NCBI GenBank assembly: GCA_029204225.1
Contig: CM055098.1
Coordinates: forward strand, 53,278,728 to 53,342,727
Reading direction: 5' to 3'
Length of the DNA stretch: 64,000 bases
From: Diphasiastrum complanatum
Lineage: Eukaryota; Streptophyta; Lycopodiopsida; Lycopodiales; Lycopodiaceae
Shown: positions 31,358-42,880 of the stretch, piece by piece
Numbering within the stretch: position 1 is the stretch's first letter
How the letters are laid out: each line of letters starts with the position of its first letter
Position numbers and translations under genes: made by a program
Notes under the pieces: model-generated
Told to the model about the DNA's origin: nothing
The model's input: only the letters and a program-made list of their open reading frames with translations
Database searches by the model: none

Positions 31358-32072
31358 GTATAAGCCAGATATAAGAAATTCTGGTGGAGCTCGACTTTGT
31401 TATGAGATTGAATATCTCTCTATCGACTACTTTTCAACCGATGGAAAGAGGTCAATGCTACATTACAACACTGCAGGAAGTATTGATTTTGACAACCATT
31501 TCGAATTTCCTGTAGTGACAAAAAAATTAAAAAATCCCTTGACTGGTTTTGTGGCTTCTCCATACCAAAAGCCACAACTTGTAAATAAACTAATAGACAT
31601 GTTTTCTCATCTAGCCGACTGGATTTTGGATTTGTTTAGTGGAAGCCGGACAACCAGTGCATGTGCTGTCCAAAAAGGAAGACATGTGGCTACTGTAGAG
31701 CTAGATGAGAGTTTGGTAAGTTTTATTAAAATGAGATTAATGGGAGTTTCAGTTTTGCCAAACGAGTTTCAAGAAGTGGGTAAACTAGGCCCCTCCAAAG
31801 ATAGTGTTGCTCCACTTTGTAAAGAGCCCCAACCACCTGCTAGTGGCATTGTAGGTAGTGAAGGTGACCTAGCAGAGGTGGTTGAACAAACTTACAATGT
31901 TGTAGTAGAAGTCATTACACAGGAACAATCTACTGCTCAAGTAGATGTAAATCCTATAAAGGCTGCTAGTCCTTACCCAAATGATTTGGTCGAAATTTTT
32001 TTACTACAGTATACAAATATTTCTCACAATTTCACTTATACAGTGAATACTTTTATCTTTAAAAAAGGATGA
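31358..32072 (+). pseudogene. Exon of a DNA N4/N6-methyltransferase-like gene (SAM-binding half)
   Basis: An open frame of 237 codons and a stop, preceded by a good splice acceptor (tttttttcttattaattgcag). It starts in phase 2, reading YKPDIRNSGGARLCYE. Residues about 68-102 read SPYQKPQLVNKLIDMF, then WILDLFSGSRTTSACA and GRHVATVELD, which is the beta-class N4/N6 methyltransferase layout: helix before motif I, motif I (DxFxGSGT) and the acidic end of the next strand. The last Gly of motif I is Arg (codon at 31647-31649). The catalytic S/DPPY motif would lie in an upstream exon that I do not find; gypsy H abuts at 31230. A consensus donor GTAAGT at 31246 precedes the acceptor. The C-terminal 120 residues are not recognised. 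Either the last exon of a damaged gene or a captured fragment. Confidence 0.6.
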
Positions 32073-33729
32073 GTACTAAGTTTGATTATTTTTGGAAATT
32101 GTTAATTTTTAAACATCTTTGTGTTGTTTAAGTTTACTATTTATTCAAATTGGTTGGTTAGACAACTATTTTAAATTTTGCACTTAATCATTTTTTTAAG
32201 TAACTTACTAATTATTCATATTACTTAGTTATACAAATATTTTTTAATTTTCCACTTGAATCATGTTTTTACATGCCAAGATATTGAGAAAAAAAAATTT
32301 AACAAGCTTTTTGAAGATATTATATATTGCAATTGTTTTTAAAAAAAAGCAAACATTATAATGTTCTAAAATTTTGAATTCACTTAATTTAACAGTTATT
32401 CACAACTAATGTTTATATCATTTTAACAAAATTAACCTAAAGTTTTAAAAATATCTTGCATCACAATCTAAATTTTAAATTTTTGCAAAATGTAGCAGAG
32501 TTCAAATCGTTTTTTTTTTCTTCTATTCGAAGTTTCAAAATTTATGAAAATTTTAAAAAATCTTAAAATCTTAAAAAACAAATGGGTCTTTCGCTTCAAA
32601 AGATGTTGCATTTAATGAAGGTGGGGATGAATATGTGTTAGAGGGGGGAAATGGTAGAAGTTTTTACAAAACAAAGAAAAAGTGGAATGTATATGCCAGA
32701 GAGAAATTCAAAGGTGGAATGGTGAGCAGAATTAAAAGAAAATAAGAAACATAAAGAAAAATCTTGAACAAGAAATTTTTTACAAACAACTACAAGTGTA
32801 AAACATTTTATAATTTTCATCTAAAAGTTGATATGCCCTCTCGATGTTGTCTTTGGAGAGGTCATGGCACTTAAGTCAGAGTGGTTGGATAGCATTATGC
32901 CAAGTTGATGGAAAATCAACATGGAGTGGTACTCCAACTCTAGAGTAATATTGTTGCTAGGAGCCATGCTTAATTGGGTGTCTTGGGTCATGGCTTGATC
33001 CTTGGCAACAATTATTTGCTCAAGGGTTTAAACGCCAACAAGGAAGAGGGTGATGTAAGGCTTAAACTAGTCTCTTCAAAAGAAGAAGTGGCAGTTGTCA
33101 CTAGTTGCCTCTTTCAAAGCCTAAACTACGTCCGATATGGGATTAAAACTACAATGAATCCTAGAAAATGTATGGGAATGGTACATCTAACTCTACTCCT
33201 ACTTCTTGGCTGTTTTTGGGCGTCGTACCCTTCATAGCTCTTGGTCTCTCTTGGGTTCTAAGGCTTAGCGTAAGGAGAATCTACCTACTTTGGCCTAAAG
33301 CTCTTGGTATGGATCTAACAAGAAAATTATGCACCAATCTGCACAAAAAAACAATAAAAATCAAAACGAGGTTTTTGTAGAAAACTTGAAAAAATTTGAC
33401 AAATTTCGAAAAATCAATAGAAATCAATGTTTGGAGTGTGGAAAAAAGACTCTAATTAGTGATTTGAGGTCACAACCTGGTAGCGCCTCAGATGGATGTG
33501 AATTGGAAGTGTTTAGAGTTGATTTGGTGATCGAGTAGAAATTCTGAAAACCGTTCTAATAAGAGACCAATTTGTAAAGAACTACAGAAGTAACAACAAG
33601 GAAGAACGGTAAAAGAAAGAAAACCATGTTCACAGATTCAGTGGAATCTGTGAACAACAAAGAACTCTTGTAAACTGTTCGAGGAAGATTCTGATAACTA
33701 GTTGCTAAAGGCAACAGAGAAGGAACCAC
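32073..33729. other. AT-rich stretch without an assignable gene
   Basis: Very AT-rich to about 32.6 kb, then unremarkable. A frame at 32974-33237 and overlapping frames have no recognised motif. No polyadenylation signal is obvious behind the methyltransferase-like exon. Confidence 0.4.
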
Positions 33730-36683
33730 TTGAACATTCAAACTCGAATCGAACAAGCCAATCAAGCTCAAGAATCGACAGATATACTGTGGCACAAGAG
33801 GCTATGTCACATGAACATGGAAGCCTTGTACCAAGCCAACAAGAGTCAAAGAATTGAAGGAGTCGAAATCAAAAGTAGAGATATTCGAACTACCTGTGAA
33901 TCCTATCTTAAAGGCAAGATGACTAGAACACCTTTTAGTAAGGATGTTTATAAAGCAGCTAAGGTAATGAATGATGTAGCTCTCAACTATTGTGGGGTAT
34001 TTTATCAAGAGTTTCATTGACAACCCTCAAATGTGCTCAATTTTTCCGTAACCATCTTGAAATTTGATACAAAAATGTGAGGGTTTTGAGATATTCTCTT
34101 GTATGTGAAAATATATTTAATCTTGACAACATATTCTAAAGATTGACAAGAGAGTCCCAAAGCATTGTAGCATAAAATTTTAGACGATTGTTGCAAAATT
34201 ATTTGAAATTGTGCATTCAGATATTTGTGGACCATTCAGAGTATTGTCATTGGGTGATGCAAAGTATTTCATTACGTTTATTGTTGACTTTAGCAAATTC
34301 GTTGTAGTATAATTTATACGTACAAAATCTGAAGCTTTCGAAAAATTTGTTGAGCATACGAATTGGGCTGAGAAACAGACATACAATAAGTTCAAGCAGA
34401 TTCACACAGATCGTGGAGGTGAGTACATTTCCAATAAATTCAAAGCTTACTTTACTGATCGAGATATTATGCATACTAAGACTGCATCATACACACCTCA
34501 TCTCAATGGAATAGTTGAATGACAAAATCATACATTGATGGAAGCTGCTAGGTGTATGATGGCTCATGCAAAAGCACCAAAACAGTTGTGGGCAGAAGTA
34601 GTGGCTACATCGAATTATCTTCAGAATCGTATTTTGAAATCGCGAATACCGGGTAAAACTCCTCATGAGATATGATGGAAGTCGAAGCCAAATCTAGCAC
34701 ATGTTTGAACATTCGGATGCGCAGTCTATATGCATATACCAGAAGGTTTTTTGGTAGGATTCGAGTTACATTCGTCATATTGTCGTGTCTATGTACTCAA
34801 AACTAGCAGAATAAAAATTGTTCAAGATGTCAAATTCGATGAGTCGAAATGCATAGCAGACAGTGATCTAGTCGGCTATGAAAATCTCAAAAGCTATTAT
34901 GAGCTACCAATGACGACAGAAGTAAAACAAGCAGAAGATGAAAGAGAATTACCAGATTCAGAGGGAGGTCAAGATCGAGTACCTGACAAACTTGAATCAC
35001 CAGCTCGAATTCCAGCAAACAAGGTCGAATCAGAATCAAACTCAAAACCTGCAAAATCGAACTCGAAACCACTTGTGAGAAGATCTGACAAACAACGAAA
35101 ACTACCATAAAGGTATGGTCAGGATGTTTTTAATACAACCATCGAATTTTGTGGTTTCTCTGACGAACCTCAAACATTTGAGAAAGTTATTGATGGACAA
35201 GATAAACATCATTGGATTCAAGCAATGGAGGACGACATGTCATCAATGTATAAGAATAATGTATGGACACTTGCACCTATTCCTGTTGGCAGAAAACTAG
35301 TTAAATGCAAGTGGGTCTACAAGATCAAAACATGTCTGATGGAGAGAACATCAGATACAAAGCAAGGTTGGTTGCTAAAGGATTTTCGCAGAAGTATGGA
35401 ATCGACTACACTGATACTTTCTCACCGATAGTCAAACATACATCAATTCGCTTGTTATTCGCATATGCAGTGGCTCATGATCTGAAAATCCATATTGTGG
35501 ATAAGAAGACTGCTTTTTTGCATGCAAAATTGGAAGAAGACTTATTCATGGACCAACCACTTGGTTTTGTAAGCCAAGAATATCCAAAATACATGTCACA
35601 TGAATAAAAGAATTTATGGTCTGAAATAAGTAGCAAGACAATGGTATAGAAAGAAGGACGATTGAATCAAATGTCTATATAAAGAATGTCCAAATTGAAA
35701 TAATCATTCTAGCTGTCTATGTTGATGACACACTTAACTTCTCAAGAAGAGATAAGTTAATTTCAGATGTCAAAAGAGACATTTTTGAAATATTTGAGAC
35801 TGCTGATCTAGGAAAATCTATCTAGGCTTGCAGATCCAAAGAGACTTTGAAGGTGGTAAGTCGTATCTGCACCAACAAAAATATACTCAAAAGATCATTG
35901 AAAACTTCAACATGCTCGAATGCAAAGGTGTGCATACTCCCATGATACCTGGAACAATACTGAGCAAGACAGATTGTCTGCAGACTCTCGAGGAAGAGAA
36001 GCGAATGGCCAATACACCCTATCGTTGGTTGATTGGATCATTGTTATATCTAGCAGAACAACACTAGACCTGATATAGTGTTTGCAGTATACAAGTTGAG
36101 CCAATATAATCAAAACCCAGAATCATTGCATTGGAAGTTAGCAATGAGAGTACTACAATATCTCCAGGAAACAAAAGACTATGCACTGTGTTATTTGAAG
36201 GAAGATGGATTTCAGATCGAATCTTACAGTGACGCAAGTTGGGCATCCATGAAGGATGATAGCAAAAGTATTTTAGGAGGTTGTACTCTAATATCCTACG
36301 CGTCCATACTTTGGATAAGCAAGAAGCAAACAACAGTAGCTCAATCTTCATGTGAAGCGGAATATGTAGCAACCAAGATGGCAAACGAGCTGATTTGGAT
36401 CAAACAGATGTTGGAAGGATTTGATGATACTATTTATGAATCTTACATCTTGTTAATGGATAACACTTTAGCAAACTATCTAACGAAGGATCTTGTATTT
36501 CACCACATAGCTATCAAGTATCATGTTATTCGGGACTTAGTTGAGAAGAAGATACTTAAGACAGTCTTCATACCCACAGAGAAAATGACAGCTGATATCT
36601 TTACAAATCCACTCAGTAAAGCTTTGTTCGAGAAGCAACAAAGAAGATTGGGGTTAATCCAACTGTCCACTTTGAGAGGGAGC
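33730..36683 (+). pseudogene. Ty1/copia pol (element A), 5' truncated
   Basis: In order: GAG-pre-integrase (DILWHKRLCHMN, about 33.79 kb), integrase core with THTDRGGEY-like Asp block (34.39-34.44 kb), integrase C-terminus, reverse transcriptase ([20 protein letters not shown], 35.36 kb on; AVYVDDTLN at about 35.72 kb), and RNase H (SYSDASWASMKDDSKS; SSCEAEYVATKMANE) ending in PLSKALFEKQQ. Gag and protease are missing at the left. Stops include TGA for Trp at about 34.67 kb. The polypurine tract TTTGAGAGGGAG leads straight into the LTR at 36684. Confidence 0.9.
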
Positions 36684-36806
36684 TCTAGCCTCACCTGATC
36701 AAATAGATCTCAATTCTACTAACAAAATGCACAATTTACTTGACAAAGGATGAGAAAGAAATGAACAGGAATTTGAAACATTTCTATTCGTGGACAACTC
36801 GAAAGA

Positions 36807-36836
36807 TTCGTGAAAGATTCTCGAAAGATTCACGAA
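36807..36836 (+). promoter_or_regulatory. Array of TTCNNGAA (heat-shock-element-like) motifs in the LTR
   Basis: TTCGTGAA (36807), TTCTCGAA (36818) and TTCACGAA (36829) lie exactly 11 bp apart upstream of the TATA box; another TTCACGAA is near 36961. TTCNNGAA is the core pair of plant heat-shock elements. Binding by heat-shock factors is inference. Confidence 0.5.
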
Positions 36837-37180
36837 ATTTATCTTGCAGCCAACTTGAAAGATTTGCGAAAGATGCTCGAAAGATTTGTAAACAAAATCT
36901 TGTCACAAAATATCTTGTTTCTTGTTCAATCCTCAGATGTCGCGAAATTGTCGCAAACAATTCACGAAATATTTTGGATTTTTTTTCAAGCTCAAAATTG
37001 TCATCTGTCGCGAATAATTCGCAAAACATAGTTGTAACGAAGAGACAGACTGTCGCAAAATATTCGCGAACAAAAATTATTCGACCTTGGAAACAGGGCA
37101 TCTATTTGAATATCAACCATCGTAAATGATTAGATCTACTGTTACAGACTTAAAAGGCCAAAAGACCTGTCCTGTAGCAA

Positions 37181-37188
37181 TATAAATA
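37181..37188 (+). promoter_or_regulatory. TATA box of the A/B LTR
   Basis: TATAAATA, conserved in the other LTR copy at 45715-45722. Confidence 0.65.
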
Positions 37189-37493
37189 CACGTGCACTAC
37201 TTGTTGTAAGTCACTCACTCAGTCAGAGACACAACAACGAGATAAGACAACAAAAGATGTATATTGATGATTCAGATTTAGAATTATAAAAATTTGTCTT
37301 TGATCAATAGTTTCTTATTGTCTAAAATTGTCTAAAGTTGTCTCTTAATTTTGCACGTTTATCAATCAAGGCAAAAACTGTTCTATTAGTACGTAGATCA
37401 GAAACAGACCCATTGAAGACACTGATATTAGTTTGATTTATTCAAACTTTCATCGTGTTCTCTGAGGAAGAATTGTTACCATTTATCCTATAG

Positions 37494-37505
37494 TGGTATC
37501 AGAGC
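37494..37505 (+). other. Primer-binding site of element B
   Basis: TGGTATCAGAGC, complementary to the 3' end of initiator tRNA-Met, one base after the LTR. Confidence 0.85.
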
Positions 37506-37601
37506 AAGTCAGAGTCGATACAGTGGTATCTTCACATCCCTCTCAGCATTCTTCATACATCCATCAACAAGCCGCATTTGGAGTTGTTCAAAAAATAGAA
37601 G

Positions 37602-38255
37602 ATGTCATCGATCAACAATATTCAGGCTAAGATCACTACGATCTTGGATCAAGAAGGTTCAAACTACTTGGTTTTTGAGATTAAAGACTTCACTTGCCCA
37701 TCAGGTCACACAGAAGACAAGTGTTGGTTAAATCCAAAGATTGAATGCATTTATTGTCATAAACAGGGTCATGCAGCAGTAGACTATTATCAGAATCCCT
37801 TAAACAAAAAAGAGCATCGAAGCGAACTTTCATATTCAAACTATGTCGAAGACAAAGCAAAATGCTCCAGAGCAGCAGAAGACAAGATGACATGGATCTT
37901 AGCAACTTATGTTAGTGTTGATCTATGTTGTTCAATAGATTCTAAAATTCAAGAAGTAGTACTTGATTTGGGAGCCACCTCACATTTTGTTTCTTTGAAA
38001 CAAATATTGTCTGAGTACAAGAAGACGAACTATTTGAGATTCATTATACTTGGAGATGGTTCTAAACATGCAACATGCTCGAATGCAAAGGTGTGCATAC
38101 TCCCATGATATACTGAGCAAGGCAGATTGTCCGCAGACTCTCGAGAAAGAGAAGCGAATGGCCAATACACCCTATCGTAGGCTGATTGGATGGATAACAC
38201 TTCAGCAATCTATCTTACGAAAGATCCTGTATTTCATTCAAAAACGAAGCACATA
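37602..38255 (+). pseudogene. Internally deleted copia gag-pol (element B), 5' part
   Basis: Reads MSSINNIQAKITTILD, then a zinc knuckle (CIYCHKQGHAAVDYY, final Cys lost), then protease (VVLDLGATSHFV, DSG changed to DLG). At about 38060 it jumps over integrase and most RT to the RT end (NAKVCILP frame; NTPYRRLIG), at a shared aacatgc that suggests a microhomology deletion. A second jump at about 38190 leads to the RNase H end. Gypsy J then interrupts it; the last piece is at 45006-45181. Non-autonomous. Confidence 0.85.
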
Positions 38256-38743
38256 TGTTACGGCCCTAATGGAGATTTGTAGCATTAGGGGCTGTCTTGG
38301 ACGTAGGGGCCATGCCTATTCTGGATAATAGTCGAGTAGGACCATGGGGTCATACCCTCATGCGGTATAGGCATGTGTGTTGCATCCTAGTATGGGATAG
38401 GATGTACATGCATTGTGCTTATGCATGGGTCTAAACTATTATGGGTTAGGGGTACCTACATGCAGTGGATATGCATGGGAGATTGGCATGATCAATTAGA
38501 GTGCTTCCATGTGGATTCGATGCATGGGCAGGTGGGGTTGTCTATATCTCTATATATACCCTCACTAGTGTCTATAAGGATCATGGAAGAGTCTGTGGCC
38601 ATTATGCTGTTAGTTTGTGAAGCGCTCTTCATGTGGCTTGCCTATCTCCTGGATTGCTCGGGGGCTAGATCAGTATTGGATCTAGCTTTGGTTTGGATGG
38701 TTTCGTCTACTACAATCCTCCCTTGGTGTTCTAGGAAGCTCTA
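38256..38743 (+). repeat. Gypsy J 5' LTR (truncated)
   Basis: Starts TGTTACGGCCC and matches the LTR at 44487-45005 closely until ctaggaagctcta, where the opposite-facing LTR of element I begins. About the last 30 bp of the LTR are missing. Confidence 0.85.
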
Positions 38744-38746
38744 ATA

Positions 38747-38879
38747 CGAATAAAATGTCCCCCAAGAACTGCATGCAGGCATAGCCTAAAGTCCTACTTA
38801 GCTATTATCCAAATTAGGCCTGGCCCCTACGTCTAAGACAGCCCCCTAATGGTACAAACGTCCCATTAGGGCCGTAACA
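38747..38879 (-). repeat. Gypsy I 3' LTR (short form)
   Basis: On the minus strand starts TGTTACGGCCC, shares the first about 110 bp and the ending GGGGGACATTTTA with the 519-bp J LTR but lacks the middle. The polypurine tract AAGGGGGGAGG (minus strand) precedes it at about 38882-38892. Confidence 0.7.
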
Positions 38880-38907
38880 TACCTCCCCCCTTATTTTAGT
38901 TTTGTCC

Positions 38908-41900
38908 TCAGAACTCAAAGTCCGGGAAACTCTTCCTTAGATTACCTTTTGATTTGCATGAATCCTCATCATTAGAATATCCTTTCCAACAAACCAGATG
39001 CTCAATAACATTCCGATTTCGTAATCGCTTGGATCTCGTATCAAGAATCTTTTCAGGTTCTAAAGGAATTCTCTCAGATAAGTCTTCAAACGAATCTAGA
39101 TTAGTACCAGAACCAACATGATCTCCCTCATTTAAACTCATTTTCAGACGACTTACATGAAACACAGGATGAGCCTTGGTTCCCTCTGGTAAGTCTAATC
39201 GATAAGCTAAATATCCAATCTTTTTCAAGATTCTATAAGGTCCACTGTACCTAGCAGACAATCTGTAATGCTTCCCAGTGTGCATTACCTTAGAATTCTT
39301 CAAAATTCTAAGATACACCCAATCTCCAACTTGAAACTCCCGAGGTAATCTTTTCATATCAGAAAAATGTCTTACCCGATCCTAAGCACTTAGAACGTTT
39401 TCACGTGCTAACTGTAACATTTCTTGCATTTCACACAAGAAATCTGCTACTTTTTGAACTTTAATCGACTCAGTTTCAACTGTTATTGGAGATCTAGGTT
39501 GAAATCCATACATAAGCATAAACGAACTATACCCAGCAGCTGAATGCTTACTACTATTATAAGCAAACTCAATTAATGGAAGATACTTTTCCCACTGAGG
39601 TTGCCTAAGTGAAACGTATGCATGAAGCATTTGTTCCATTGTTTGATTAGTCCTCTCAGTCTGACCATCGGATTCCGGATGATCAGTTGAGCCCATGCTC
39701 AAAGACGTCTCAAGCTTTTCAAACACTGTTGTCCAAAATCGGCCTGTAAACTTAGGATCCCGATCACTAACAATGTTAGATGGCAACCCATATAGCCTGA
39801 ACAAATGTTCAACAAACACTTGAGCTAAATCAGACGCTTTAATTGTAGTCTTTATGGGAATAAACGTAGCCAATTTTGCTAACCGATCAACTATGACCCA
39901 AATTGCATCATTCTGTTTATTTGTCCTTAATAAACCAACTACAAAGTCCATCGAAATACTATCCCATCGTTTAGAAGGAATATCCAATGGATGTAATAGT
40001 CCACCAGACTTTAAGCGTTCTGCTTTATTCCGTTGGCATTGATCACAGTTCAACACACAAGATTCTACAAAAGGTTTTAATTTTGGCCAAAAAAAGTCCC
40101 TTCGTACCAAATCTAGAGTACGATGTATACTTGGATGCCCAGCACAAGGTGTGTCATGACATTCAAATAAAATTTTCTTTTTTAATGCTCCTGGTACACA
40201 CACTTTTCCCCTTCGAAACAAAATCCCATTCCGATTGGAAAAATCATCCACTACCTTCTTATCTTTCACAACCAACTGATTACCTTGCTCTCATAAGCAA
40301 TTGGCCTCCCCTCTTGTAACAGAACTGCACCAACTGCATAATCACTAGCATCCACTTTAACCAGCAAAGGTTTATACAGATCTGCTATGATCAATACTGG
40401 TGCTAAGACAATTAGTTCTTTAAGTTTATTAAAACTTGCATCCAATGTCTCATTCCACACGAGAGGTGGACTCGGCCTACACTTTTGAGTAATTATCCCT
40501 TTCAATGCATTGTTGAGAGGTGCAGCAATCAACAAATAATCCAAGATTGGTCTACAGAAGAAAACTGTAAACCCCAAAAAAGATTTAAGTTCTCGTACTG
40601 TTTTAGGAATTGGCCATTCCAGAACTGTTTTAATCTTTTTCTGATCTATCATAATTCCCTTCCAAGATATGACATGACCCAGATATAACCGTTATTTCTA
40701 AAAGAATTCACACTTCGACTCTTTAGCATAAAGCTTTTTCTGTCTCAAAATCCTCAAGACTTTCCTAAGATGCTTCTTATGCTCTTTAAGTGTTTTATTA
40801 TAGATGAGTATATCATCTAAAAACACTACAACAAACTTTCCTAGATATGGACAAAACAAGTCGTTCATCATTTGCTGGAAAGTGGCCGGAGCGTTTGTTA
40901 ACCCAAACGGTAACACCAAAAATTCATAATGACCAAATCTAGTCCTAAAACATGTCTTAGACACATCTCTTAGATGAATTTGAATCTAATGATAACCAGT
41001 TCGCACGTCAATTTTAGTAAAATATCTAGCTCCACCCAAACGATCAACCAAATCGTCCATCCTAGGTAGAGGACACTTATTCTTAATGGTAACTTTATTC
41101 AACCCCTTGTAATCCATGCACATTTGAAAAGTACCGTCTTTCTTATCCTTAAGAAGGACTGGCGCCCCCCATGGCGACTTACTAGGTCGAATGTGACCCA
41201 TTCTTAGATACTCCTCAATTTGCCGAGTCACTTCCTCCTCTTCCTTCAGACTAAACCGATACGGGTGTCGGAAGATAGGTTGACTACCCGAAATTAATTC
41301 TATGTTATGATCTACTGACCTAGATGGAGGTAGACCATGTGGAAGTTCACTTGGAAAAACATCACTAAATTCTTGCTTTAAATCTGCTAATAACTGTTTC
41401 TCTTCATGATCATGATCTAAATTACCATACTGATTTTCATCATTCACAATGAAATTACTATCAATAATTGATTTAGTACTATCATTCTCATGTGAAGACT
41501 CATAAACAATTCCACTTAAGCAAGATTTCAATACTGAAGAAATTCGCTTCTTCTCAAGTACTCCATGCAGACCAAAATAGCTATTCCACCTATTAATCCA
41601 AGACTCAACTGTTGTTGGTTGCTTAAATTTCTTGTCCCCCGAAAAAACTTCCGGTTGAAAATCTAAGTGTGAAGAAGGTGTCGTATCATGCCTAGACAAA
41701 AGAAATTTGATTTGCTCGTCCCGCTGCTTGTTACTCTGGTGGATTTCTAGCAGTCCTTTGCCTATCACATCCAGAATAGACTGCGGACCATTGTCCGGGC
41801 TTCCCACACTTCGAACCGGTGATGGAACTCCCTCATCGAATAATTCTTGTTCCATGTCGGCCATAACTGCCAGCACAACAAAGAATTGCAATAAGAATTG

Positions 41901-41948
41901 TGGAAACCATTTGAAACCCCACAAAAAAACAATTCTTTTAGCAATCAT
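38908..41948 (-). pseudogene. Ty3/gypsy chromovirus, internally deleted (element I)
   Basis: Minus strand, right to left: a gag start ([16 protein letters not shown]) fused at about residue 143 of the 320-codon frame straight to the pre-RT region, so late gag and protease are gone; reverse transcriptase ([26 protein letters not shown] with intact Asp pair); RNase H cut after GRPIAYES; then integrase with its HHCC finger and core (SMDFVVGLL; SDRDPKFTGRFW), and a chromodomain-like end (EHLVCWKGYSNDEDS). Frame breaks fall near 40.97, 40.67, 40.27 and 39.37 kb. Chromodomains target such elements to marked chromatin. No 5' LTR is found to the right. Confidence 0.9.
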
Positions 41949-42880
41949 TATCTTACACTTAGAAAATAAGCCAGAAACTAATTTTCAACTTAGGATCAAA
42001 AAAATGTTCTAAGAACCCATAAAGAATTAAACTCCAATTTTTTTTAATCACTTCAAAAAACTTTTCATAGACTAAGGCCATCCGAGGGGCCATGCAGACC
42101 CAACATGCACCAAAGAAAAATTTCTATTGTGTATAACACACACACTAAAAAAAAAAATTTATGCATGTTAAAGCTATGCATGTTAAAGCCAAGACTGTAT
42201 CTGGTGTGATATGACTTTTATTAGAAATTTTGGAGTTTCCTATTAAAAAGGGGAGAAGTAGTTGATAGAAAGTTGCCTGGGTGACACATCTATAGTATTG
42301 ATTCTAGATTGAATCTGTAATGTGTTAGATGTAGGACTTGGTATTGAATCGGAATTGATGGGATATTTTGGATGTTGTTGGGATCTTTTAAGGATTGTTT
42401 AAAGAATCCAGTTAGAAGATGTATGGGAAATTTTTTAGAAGCAATTCTTGTATGAATGGGAAGTCACTAATTATGAATCAAACAGGTTGGTATTAGGTGA
42501 TCCTATACAAGAAAGGGTTGTTTTGGTCCCTTGTTGGTTTGATCAACTTGAGCTAGTGAGAACTAGGAGTTGATGCAAAGAAAGAAATTTTTAGCAAATG
42601 ATATATTGATTTAGGAAAAAATCTCTGATCAAGATTTTGGATTCTCAGTTAGGCATCTCATATATACCAATTGGGTATGATCTGTGGAGATATGCTATGT
42701 ATTGATTCATAGGGGATCATGTGGTTTTGCGCGAATTCTTAATCCTGTGGATTCACTATGAGATCATTGGACTGAGTTTATTTGCATGCATAAACTAGTC
42801 AAGAAACATAGACATATTGTTGAGAAGTGTCTTATGACAAATTCTCACATGGTGTATAGATTTGGTAACGAAGGGACTTT
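41949..42880. other. Non-coding junction between gypsy I and gypsy J
   Basis: Contains a 15-bp tandem pair tatgcatgttaaagc at about 42161-42190 and a purine run aaaaaggggagaag near 42245. No 5' LTR or PBS for element I is recognisable. Confidence 0.45.

Larger units (their letters stand above)
36684..37492 (+). repeat. Copia LTR shared by elements A and B
   Basis: Preceded by the polypurine tract of A and followed at 37494 by TGGTATCAGAGC, so it works as 3' LTR of A and 5' LTR of B. Its mate, interrupted by element G, is at 45182-45969 plus 51014-51061, with intact ends TGTAG...CTACA. Contains TTCNNGAA arrays (36807-36836) and a TATA box at 37181-37188. Confidence 0.85.

Noticed and set aside
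32974-33380. Possible small membrane protein genes
   Set aside because: Overlapping frames with no motif and no supporting signals in a repeat-rich stretch.
38256-38880. Facing TGTTACGG ends as terminal inverted repeats of a DNA transposon
   Set aside because: Both are LTR starts of gypsy elements in opposite orientation, each preceded by its own polypurine tract or flanked by gypsy pol.
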